Part shown: positions 5,551 through 11,183 of the stretch, one piece after another
Numbering within the stretch: position 1 is the stretch's first letter
Layout: each line of letters begins with the position of its first letter
Source of the DNA: an uncultured Lachnospiraceae bacterium
GTDB lineage: Bacteria > Bacillota_A > Clostridia > Lachnospirales > Lachnospiraceae
NCBI GenBank assembly: GCA_910585855.1
Contig: CAJUGZ010000031.1
Location: 1 to 22,631, forward strand
Length of the DNA: 22,631 nucleotides
Direction: 5' to 3'
Notes under the pieces: generated by a model
What the model was told of the DNA's origin: nothing
The model's input: the letters and a program-made list of their open reading frames with translations, nothing else
Database searches by the model: none
Program-made: the position numbers and the translations under genes

Positions 5551-6063
5551 ATGAAAAAAGCGTTTAAAATTGAAGAAGCAATTAAGAAAGCGGGAGAAAA
5601 ATATGAAAAATTAAGAATCAAGAGCGGACTCACAGATGAGAAAATCGAAATCTTGGATGCAGTTGCATCAGCAAAAAACAGATTTAAGAGAAGCTCCCAA
5701 AACGAATGGTATACAGAAGGGACGAAAGATGAAATTCTGAAGAATTTAACAAAAGTTCTAAATATTGAGATTGAATTAAATGAAATTAAAAATTTGTTGC
5801 TTGCAAAAGCAACTTGTAAAAATCTTGAAGAATTTCAAGAATATGAAAATTGTTTCCTTATTAGCGATGTTTACGCCGGCGAAACAGATATTTCGGATTT
5901 TGATGTCATCCGGCATAGATATATCGTCACTTATGACGAAAGCGGTTACATTGATTATGTAGGCGAATTAGATGAAAATATAGTTTACGGTGGTGGGTAC
6001 TGCCGTATCAGCGAAGAAGGATTTCAAAACGAATACCCAGAATATAGTTTCCTCGTTAAATAA
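5551..6063 (+). CDS. Hypothetical cargo protein
   Basis: A 170-residue soluble protein with no family I recognise. The N-terminal half (1-95) is lysine/glutamate-rich and helical (FKIEEAIKKAGEKYEKL, then a long helix around ELNEIKNLLLAKA). The C-terminal half (about 100-170) is beta-rich and acidic with many aromatics (FLISDVYAG, YIVTYDESGYIDYVG, YGGGYCRI). An AAAGGAG site precedes ATG 5551. The upstream leader contains a 41-bp block repeated before the next gene, suggesting the two leaders were duplicated together or are regulated alike. It may be read from the promoter at 4960, but the GC-rich hairpin at 5394-5418 could reduce read-through. Confidence 0.72.
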   Translation: MKKAFKIEEAIKKAGEKYEKLRIKSGLTDEKIEILDAVASAKNRFKRSSQNEWYTEGTKDEILKNLTKVLNIEIELNEIKNLLLAKATCKNLEEFQEYENCFLISDVYAGETDISDFDVIRHRYIVTYDESGYIDYVGELDENIVYGGGYCRISEEGFQNEYPEYSFLVK

Positions 6064-6080
6064 ATTTTTACAAAAGATAT

Positions 6081-6121
6081 GACTTTTGGAAAAAGAGTTC
6101 CTAAGTAATAAGTAGAACAAA
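6081..6121 (+). repeat. Leader repeat, copy 2 (41 bp)
   Basis: Second copy of the leader block at 5479-5519, 32 of 41 bases identical, starting 17 bp after the preceding stop codon. Confidence 0.75.
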
Positions 6122-6133
6122 AAATAACTATTA

Positions 6134-6153
6134 AAGCTGCCCTATAGCAGCTT
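6134..6153 (+). promoter_or_regulatory. Leader hairpin before the DUF1874 gene
   Basis: AAGCTGC (6134-6140) and GCAGCTT (6147-6153) form a perfect 7-bp stem with loop CCTATA, 24 bp before ATG 6178 and directly before a purine-rich ribosome region. A related, weaker hairpin (AGCTG/CGGCT around TCCCTAT, 6607-6623) occupies the same place before the next gene. Confidence 0.65.
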
Positions 6154-6177
6154 GGAGAAAAGAAAGGAAAAAATAAT

Positions 6178-6600
6178 ATGAAGAAAATTTTAGTAAACGC
6201 TTTTTCAGCACAGATGTTAAAAAATGTATCCAATGGACTGAATGTCCATTTTCAAGAAATTGCAGCAACGGACATTCCAGCGGATGTTCAATCCGCAATC
6301 GGACATACGGACACGGCAGCGGTATTAAGCAGCTTGCTTGGATTTGAAGTTCCGACTAACAGAATTAATGTATCTTTAGACAGTGAAACAATTTTGTACT
6401 TAGCCCAACTTCAAGGCGGGCGGCTTCCAGAAGGTGCTACAACACTTCCAGACGGATTTTGTTTTAAGTTTTTGAAGGTCTTTATCCCAAAAATTTACAC
6501 ATGGGCTTCAGAGGATGGAGGTTGCTCAGGCGGCATGGTAATTGTCGCACCAGATGAAGTTGCTCCAGCAGGGAAGTATTATTTAAGAATTGACGATTAA
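6178..6600 (+). CDS. DUF1874 protein, candidate AcrIII-1-type anti-CRISPR ring nuclease
   Basis: A 140-residue protein of the DUF1874 family (STIV B116 / ICEBs1 YddF / AcrIII-1). Starting MKKILVNAFSAQML, it aligns by eye to the archaeal virus proteins I remember. N7 and S10 lie in NAFS, H43 and T46 in AIGHTDT, R62 in NRINV, and R82 and E85 in GRLPEG. These match N8, S11, H47, T50, R66, R85 and E88 of AcrIII-1, including the catalytic histidine. Characterised members cleave cyclic tetra-adenylate and so switch off type III CRISPR ancillary nucleases. The ~30 C-terminal residues (WASEDGGCSGG...YYLRIDD) go beyond the ~115-residue archaeal forms. Cargo position in a prophage supports an anti-defence role; activity is inferred. 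A GAAAGGA site fits the start. Confidence 0.85.
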   Translation: MKKILVNAFSAQMLKNVSNGLNVHFQEIAATDIPADVQSAIGHTDTAAVLSSLLGFEVPTNRINVSLDSETILYLAQLQGGRLPEGATTLPDGFCFKFLKVFIPKIYTWASEDGGCSGGMVIVAPDEVAPAGKYYLRIDD

Positions 6601-6648
6601 ATTTAAAGCTGTCCCTATCGGCTACACGGGGGAAAGAAAGGAAAATTT

Positions 6649-7359
6649 ATGAAAACGATAGATATTTATTTTGAAATCGAAAAAGTAGAAAAAGAGGACG
6701 CTATTAAGCAGTTTGAAGAAAAATATCCAGAACTGACTGGGGTTTTTACAGAAGAGAGATTAACAACAGTATTTCATTCCGTATTCAGTAATCTTGGAGA
6801 AAATAGCGATATTAAAACGTATGATTTTTATGATAATGATACGAATAATTATTATTATATGGAAGTATTATATGGAAAATTATTGCATGAAAAATATAAA
6901 GTGTTACATGTCGCTTTTAAAGTTATATTACGAGAATATAGTACTCCTGAATTTGAAACAATATCCCGACATGTGGTATATGATAATTCCTATAAAGGAG
7001 ATGAAAATTCAGAACTTGAATCTATACAGGAAGTCATAAAGCAAATCGAATATTTAAGTACTCATAAAAATATTTTTTATTATGTCTGTTTAGATATAAT
7101 AAGTTTGTATGAAATGTTAAGTTTAAAAAAAAGAAGAATATGTTCCCTTCAAATAGGGTATAATACAATGGATTTTTTAGATATTTATAGAAAAACAAAA
7201 GATGCTCCATGTTTTTGCATGGGAACTAATGTAATTAGTAGAGATAAAATTTCCGTTTATGAATTTATTGATTTCGTGATATGGTTTTACATAACTTTTC
7301 ATTTAAAAGATTTTATTGATTATTGTGATTTAGAATATTATGTAGATGAGGAATATTGA
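6649..7359 (+). CDS. Hypothetical cargo protein, tandem paralogue A
   Basis: A 236-residue soluble, acidic protein starting MKTIDIYFEIEKVEKEDA. It is similar over its whole length to the next gene. Shared landmarks are KQFEEKYPEL near residue 20, YYxMEVLY in the middle, VVYDNSYK near residue 110, SELESI followed by a helix, and EFIDFVxWFYxxFHL near the C-terminus. Aromatic and acidic residues dominate, and there is no membrane segment, zinc motif or nucleotide-binding loop. The ribosome site is GAAAGGA, preceded by a short leader hairpin related to the one before the DUF1874 gene. I do not recognise the family. Being directly downstream of a candidate anti-CRISPR gene, with paired copies, suggests anti-defence or host-takeover cargo, which is an inference. 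Confidence 0.72.
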   Translation: MKTIDIYFEIEKVEKEDAIKQFEEKYPELTGVFTEERLTTVFHSVFSNLGENSDIKTYDFYDNDTNNYYYMEVLYGKLLHEKYKVLHVAFKVILREYSTPEFETISRHVVYDNSYKGDENSELESIQEVIKQIEYLSTHKNIFYYVCLDIISLYEMLSLKKRRICSLQIGYNTMDFLDIYRKTKDAPCFCMGTNVISRDKISVYEFIDFVIWFYITFHLKDFIDYCDLEYYVDEEY

Positions 7360-7376
7360 AAAGAAAGGGAAAAATG

Positions 7377-8072
7377 ATGAAAACAACAGATATTTATTTT
7401 GAGATTGAAAATATGGAAAAAGAGGATGCTGTTAAACAATTTGAAGAGAAATACCCAGAGCTGGCTGGAATTTTTACAGAAGAGAATTTAAGAATGGAAT
7501 TTGACTATTCTTCAAATAGCCTTGAGTATGATAGAGATGTTGTAGCATATGATCTCTATGAGGAAGATACCAAAAACTATTACCGCATGGAAGTGTTATA
7601 TGATGACGGCAAAGTGAAACATATTTCTTTTGAAGTTACATTAAAGACATATGACACTTCTAAATTTAATACATCATCTCGATATGTAGTATATGATAAT
7701 TCCTATAAAGAAGGGGAAATTTCAGAACTTGAATCTATAAAGGAAATCATAGAACAAATTAATTGCTTAGACACAGATGAACAAATTTTTTATCGTGTTT
7801 CCAGAAATATCGTGGATTTGTATAATATGTACAGATTAAAAGATTCTTCACATTCAGAACTCTGGATAGAAGAAGATTTATCAAATTTTTGGGATATTTA
7901 TGAAGGAGCGAAAAAAATTCCGTGTTTTCGTAAACAAAAAAATTTAATCAATATAAACAAAATGCCTGTCAGTGAATTTATTGATTTTGTAAAATGGTTT
8001 TATACAAATTTTCATTTAAACGATATTATTAATAGCTTTCACTTAGATAGATATGCAAAGAGAAACTTTTAA
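7377..8072 (+). CDS. Hypothetical cargo protein, tandem paralogue B
   Basis: A 231-residue protein, the last gene of the cargo module. ATG 7377 is preferred because it aligns with the MKT start of paralogue A and has AGAAAGGGA six bases upstream; ATG 7374 and an in-frame ATG at 7356 are less likely. It shares with paralogue A the N-terminal DIYFEIE...KEDA-KQFEEKYPEL block, the VVYDNSYK block and the EFIDFV-WFY-NFHL block, and differs mostly in residues ~40-65 and ~150-190. The stop is followed 44 bp later by a terminator. Tandem duplication followed by divergence is the simplest reading. No enzymatic motif is visible and the function is unknown. Confidence 0.72.
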   Translation: MKTTDIYFEIENMEKEDAVKQFEEKYPELAGIFTEENLRMEFDYSSNSLEYDRDVVAYDLYEEDTKNYYRMEVLYDDGKVKHISFEVTLKTYDTSKFNTSSRYVVYDNSYKEGEISELESIKEIIEQINCLDTDEQIFYRVSRNIVDLYNMYRLKDSSHSELWIEEDLSNFWDIYEGAKKIPCFRKQKNLININKMPVSEFIDFVKWFYTNFHLNDIINSFHLDRYAKRNF

Positions 8073-8116
8073 CATATAATTGAAAAAATGAGTTTTACGA
8101 ATTTATAATTGAAAGA

Positions 8117-8140
8117 AGCCGGTCAATGACCGGCTCTTTT
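8117..8140 (+). terminator. Terminator of the cargo module
   Basis: AGCCGGT (8117-8123) and ACCGGCT (8129-8135) form a perfect stem around CAATG, followed by CTTTT. On the opposite strand the stem is followed by TCTTTC, so weak bidirectional action is possible. Confidence 0.85.
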
Positions 8141-8297
8141 AATGAAACTAACAATTATGTTATTTTTCTCCTTTTTGTCTTATTTATTTTTGTTGATGAC
8201 ATCATAGCTCTGCTTACACACACAATCAAGTTAATTCTGACTGAATAATAGACAATGATTTATAGAGGAAATTGTTCATTTTTTTATTCTAATAGGG
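8141..8297. other. Gene-free prophage end, probable attachment-site region
   Basis: No coding sequence is seen. The stretch lies between the cargo terminator and the first base that reads as TadA. It contains the short palindrome GATGACATC, and an imperfect inverted repeat: GAATAA (8243-8248) and ACAAT (8252-8256) mirrored by ATTGT (8271-8275) and TTATTC (8284-8289). Large serine recombinase attachment sites usually carry such imperfect inverted repeats around a short core, so this is the expected place for attR. The core itself cannot be identified without the left end. Confidence 0.45.
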
Positions 8298-8720
8298 GAT
8301 CGAATTATCGTTGGAGAGGTACGGGGAGAAGAGGCATTAGATTTGCTGCAGGCTATGAATACAGGACACGATGGATCATTAAGCACAGGACATGGCAATA
8401 GTCCACAGGATATGCTGAGCCGTTTGGAGATTATGGTATTGATGGGAGTGGAAATGCCGATTTCTGCAATACGGGCGCAAATTGCTTCTGCGATTGATAT
8501 TTTGATTTTTCTTGGCAGGCTGCGGGATCGTTCCAGAAAGGTTTTAGAAGTAGTGGAATTGACCGGCTATGAAAATGGAGAGATTCAGACACATACATTA
8601 TATCAGTTTGTAGAAACCGGGCAAGAGAAGGGAAGGATACAAGGGGAATGGCGTGGAAGCAAAGAAAGGCTCAAAATGAGAAAAAAACTTCTGGCGGCTG
8701 GAATCTGCTGGGAAAAATAA
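8298..8720 (+). pseudogene. tadA: 3' fragment of TadA/CpaF secretion ATPase, interrupted by the prophage
   Basis: About 140 residues of the Tad pilus-assembly ATPase are readable. The fragment starts with D-R-I-I-V-G-E-V-R-G-E-E, the Walker B region, then LLQAMNTGHDGSLSTGHGNS with the conserved histidine box, then the C-terminal helices. Full CpaF proteins are about 400 or more residues, so the N-terminal domain and Walker A loop are missing. In the family the residues before DRI are usually L-R-M-R-P; here they read ILIG and an in-frame stop lies at 8256-8258. No ATG or ribosome site precedes the fragment; a TTG at 8343 is not a credible start. The missing half should flank the left end of the prophage. 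The 3' end overlaps tadB by 73 bp in another frame. Confidence 0.9.
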
Positions 8721-9502
8721 AAAAGGTAAAACAGAAAAAAAGTAAAAAAAAGGAAACAGAAGAGTTTGGTTATAAAGACTATATATTTACAAAAAAAGAG
8801 TGGTTCGGCTATGGTGCAGTTTATTTTGCAGCAGTAACTATAGTTGGATATTTATTCTATAATAGTATCTGGTTTTCTGTTGTTATGATTCTATTTTTAT
8901 TTCCTTATTACAAATTGGTTCAAAAAAGAGAAGCACAAAAACGTTTAGAGAAGTTAAAGGACGAATTTAAAGATGCATTAACCGCTTTGACAGCATCGCT
9001 TCATACTGGTTATGCGATTGAAAATGCATTTCGGGAGGCTTATGCGGAACTGCTTTTATTACATGGGGAAAATGCTTTGATTGTGCAGGAATTTAATTAT
9101 ATGTTAAAACAGATGAGAGTTAGCCGAACTGTAGAGGAGGTGGTACAAGAGTTTGCTGTACGGAGCGGATTGGAAGATATTCAAAATTTTGCACAGGTTT
9201 TTTCTATGGCAAATCGCAGCGGTGGGAAATTGATTTCGATTATGGATGCAGCATCGGAAACAATTAGTCAGAAAATTGAAGTAGAGCGGGAAATTTTAAC
9301 TATGATTCAGGGGAAAAAACTAGAACAGCGGATTATGAGTATCGTTCCGATTGCTATGATAGCTTATCTTCGAGTAGGAAACGGGGAATTTATGAATGTA
9401 TTATATGAAAGTCTTATTGGTCGTGTTGTGATGACAGGATGTCTGATAGGTTATTTGGCTACTCTTTGGCTGGGAGAGAAGATTATGGAGATAAAGATAT
9501 GA
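8648..9502 (+). CDS. tadB: TadB-like pilus assembly membrane protein (T2SSF domain)
   Basis: A 284-residue inner-membrane platform protein of the Tad/Flp pilus system. A basic N-terminus (1-50, lysine-rich) is followed by membrane segments at ~54-71 and ~74-90, a cytoplasmic type II secretion F domain at ~100-225 (EFKDALTALTASLHTGYAIENAFREA and FAQVFSMANRSGGKLISIMDAASETI are typical), and membrane segments at ~230-243 and ~257-276. It should pair with TadC and bind the TadA ATPase. The only ATG lies inside the tadA fragment (73-bp overlap), with a weak AAGGGGA site, so a somewhat later non-ATG start is possible. The gene itself looks intact although the upstream tadA is broken. Confidence 0.9.
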   Translation: MAWKQRKAQNEKKTSGGWNLLGKIKKVKQKKSKKKETEEFGYKDYIFTKKEWFGYGAVYFAAVTIVGYLFYNSIWFSVVMILFLFPYYKLVQKREAQKRLEKLKDEFKDALTALTASLHTGYAIENAFREAYAELLLLHGENALIVQEFNYMLKQMRVSRTVEEVVQEFAVRSGLEDIQNFAQVFSMANRSGGKLISIMDAASETISQKIEVEREILTMIQGKKLEQRIMSIVPIAMIAYLRVGNGEFMNVLYESLIGRVVMTGCLIGYLATLWLGEKIMEIKI

Positions 9503-9561
9503 ATAAGATTAGCTGATATAGTAGGAAAAACTTAGACATCAAATAAAGATGGAGATGAAAA

Positions 9562-10944
9562 ATGGACTATCGGATAGTAGAAGCAGTCTTGGAATTTTTA
9601 GCAGGAATTCTTTGTATAGGAGGAGTGATTTGGTTAAAGCGGACTTCAAAAGGGATATTAGAAAAGCTTCCTCTTTCCGAAAAGAAAGAAGAGCAGTTAA
9701 ACTATCTTTTCCCTTTGGAACGAACAGATCAAAGACGGAAGAAGTATTGGAAGAAAAAGATAACACTGCCGTTTCTTTTGGCAGGAGGAGGTTTTTTGCT
9801 TGCCGGATTTTTTACGGTTCAGGGGTTGACTGAACAGGAAAAGATAGTTTCTGCTTTAAACAGAAATGATACAGGCAAAGGCTCACAGAGATATACATTG
9901 TATGTAGAAGGAGAGAAAGAACCGGAAACTTATTATTTAGAAGTAGATATTGAGGAAAAAAAGCCTACGAAAGAGCAGGCAGAGCAGCAGTTTTTTTTGA
10001 TTTATGAAAGGCTGCGGGAAATAATTGTCGGAGAAAATACTTCATTAGAAGAGGTTTATCAGCCTTTATTTTTACCGGAACGTTTAGAAGAGATGGGATG
10101 TACCATTCAATGGATGAGTGATACTTGGGAAGTGCTTACAGCAGACGGTGAGGTAAAAAATAAGGAACTTTTAGAGCCATGCATAGTCTATCTTACGGCT
10201 GAAGTAAGCTATGGAGATTATCAGGAAATCTTTTATTTTTCCGTGCAGGTATATCCGAAAAGAGAGGTAGAAGGAATCTGGATTGATGAAGTAGAAAAGC
10301 AGATTGCTGCGGAAAATAAAAAGGATTTGAAAGATAGTCAAGTGAATCTTCCGCAAGTAGTCGGAGAACAAAAGGTAAAGTACTATACTTCTTTGAAAAA
10401 AAGCGGATATTCTTTAGGGTTTTTGGGGGTTATTGCTGCAGGAGGGTTATGGATTGCTATGGATTATGAGATGCCTAAGCAGAGAAAGAAACGGCAGGAG
10501 GAATTGATGCGGGAGTATTCGGCAGTTGTTTCTAAACTGACGTTATTGATTGGGGCAGGAATGAGTATTCGGTTGGCTTGGGAAAGGATTGTAGAAGATA
10601 ATTTGCAGCAGCAGCGTTTTGGAGCTGCAGAGGAAGAAATGCAGGTAACATATTATGAATTAAAACAGGGGATGGCAGAGGGAATTGCTTATCGAAATTT
10701 TGGAAAAAGGATTGGTTTAAAACCTTATCGAAAATTGGGAAATCTGCTGGAACAGAATCTGTTAAAGGGAAATTCCGGGCTGATTAGTCTTTTGGAGTCG
10801 GAGGTATCAGAAAGTTTTGAGATTCGCAGAAGCAGAGCTTTGATGGCAGGGGAAGAGGCTTCTTCAAAATTGTTAATTCCTATGTTTTTAATGTTATTTT
10901 TAGTGTTAGTAATTTGTATAGTTCCTGCATTATTATCATTTTAA
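9562..10944 (+). CDS. tadC: TadC-like pilus assembly protein with large extracytoplasmic insert
   Basis: A 460-residue protein, clearly longer than the ~300 residues usual for TadC. Membrane segments are predicted at ~7-25, ~67-86, ~283-300 and ~437-458. Residues ~305-430 form the T2SSF domain (YSAVVSKLTLLIGAGMSIRLAWERI, then the KLGNLLEQNLLKGNSGL region). Between segments 2 and 3 lies a ~195-residue domain (87-281), predicted to be outside the membrane, with alternating strands (YTLYVEG, YYLEVDI, CIVYLTAEVSYGDY) and no recognised motif. TadC partners TadB as the membrane platform for pilin polymerisation. A GGAGATG site precedes ATG 9562. The insert seems to be a feature of Lachnospiraceae-type loci and may contact the wall or the pilin. 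Confidence 0.87.
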   Translation: MDYRIVEAVLEFLAGILCIGGVIWLKRTSKGILEKLPLSEKKEEQLNYLFPLERTDQRRKKYWKKKITLPFLLAGGGFLLAGFFTVQGLTEQEKIVSALNRNDTGKGSQRYTLYVEGEKEPETYYLEVDIEEKKPTKEQAEQQFFLIYERLREIIVGENTSLEEVYQPLFLPERLEEMGCTIQWMSDTWEVLTADGEVKNKELLEPCIVYLTAEVSYGDYQEIFYFSVQVYPKREVEGIWIDEVEKQIAAENKKDLKDSQVNLPQVVGEQKVKYYTSLKKSGYSLGFLGVIAAGGLWIAMDYEMPKQRKKRQEELMREYSAVVSKLTLLIGAGMSIRLAWERIVEDNLQQQRFGAAEEEMQVTYYELKQGMAEGIAYRNFGKRIGLKPYRKLGNLLEQNLLKGNSGLISLLESEVSESFEIRRSRALMAGEEASSKLLIPMFLMLFLVLVICIVPALLSF

Positions 10945-10980
10945 ATCAAAAATAGAGTATAAAAGGCAGGGGGAAAAATA

Positions 10981-11154
10981 ATGTTGCAGATAATAAAAAA
11001 ATTTTGCAGGGAAGAGGATGGAGTTGGCGTAGTAGAGATTATTTTGATTTTAGTGGTATTGATTGGACTTGTACTTATTTTTAAAAATCAGCTTCGAACA
11101 TTAGTAAATAATATTTTTGCTCAAATTCAGAAGCAGTCGGCAGGAATTTATTAG
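10981..11154 (+). CDS. Flp1-like type IVb pilin
   Basis: A 57-residue protein, below the usual ORF cut-off, starting MLQIIKKFCREEDG. A short charged leader (1-14) ends in glycine and is followed by V-G-V-V-E, so the conserved glutamate falls at +5 after the predicted cleavage at G14. The hydrophobic segment EIILILVVLIGLVLIF (19-34) and a short polar tail follow. This is the signature of class III / type IVb prepilins processed by TadV-type peptidases, and the length fits the Flp1-like family of Clostridia. The gene has an AGGGGG site and lies between tadC and the DUF5702-like gene. It is probably the major pilin subunit of the pilus built by the surrounding genes. Confidence 0.88.
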   Translation: MLQIIKKFCREEDGVGVVEIILILVVLIGLVLIFKNQLRTLVNNIFAQIQKQSAGIY

Positions 11155-11183
11155 AAACAGCTAAGGAGAATATATAAGATTTT

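Larger units (their letters stand above)
1..8297. mobile_element. Right-hand part of a prophage integrated in tadA
   Basis: Tail-fibre, tail-associated, XhlA-like, holin and endolysin genes run in order in the usual late-gene arrangement, followed by an AT-rich cargo module. The left boundary, integrase, replication, capsid and packaging genes lie outside the window. The right boundary is placed at about 8298 because from there the sequence translates in frame as a TadA/CpaF ATPase from its Walker B motif onward, while the sequence just upstream has an in-frame stop at 8256-8258 and no TadA similarity. I infer that one element spans both the lysis genes and the cargo; a second element in between cannot be excluded. 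No tRNA is present at the junction, so the target is a protein-coding gene, as is common for large serine recombinase phages. Confidence 0.8.

Noticed and set aside
8073..8297. tRNA gene as the phage attachment site
   Set aside because: No cloverleaf or T-loop consensus is visible; the junction falls in a protein-coding gene.
8343..8720. TadA fragment as a complete gene starting at TTG 8343
   Set aside because: Homology to TadA continues upstream to 8298, no ribosome site precedes the TTG, and two thirds of the protein is missing, so it is a 3' fragment.
9549..9833. 94-residue frame at the start of tadC
   Set aside because: It is a frame shadow of the well-supported tadC gene with no homology pattern.
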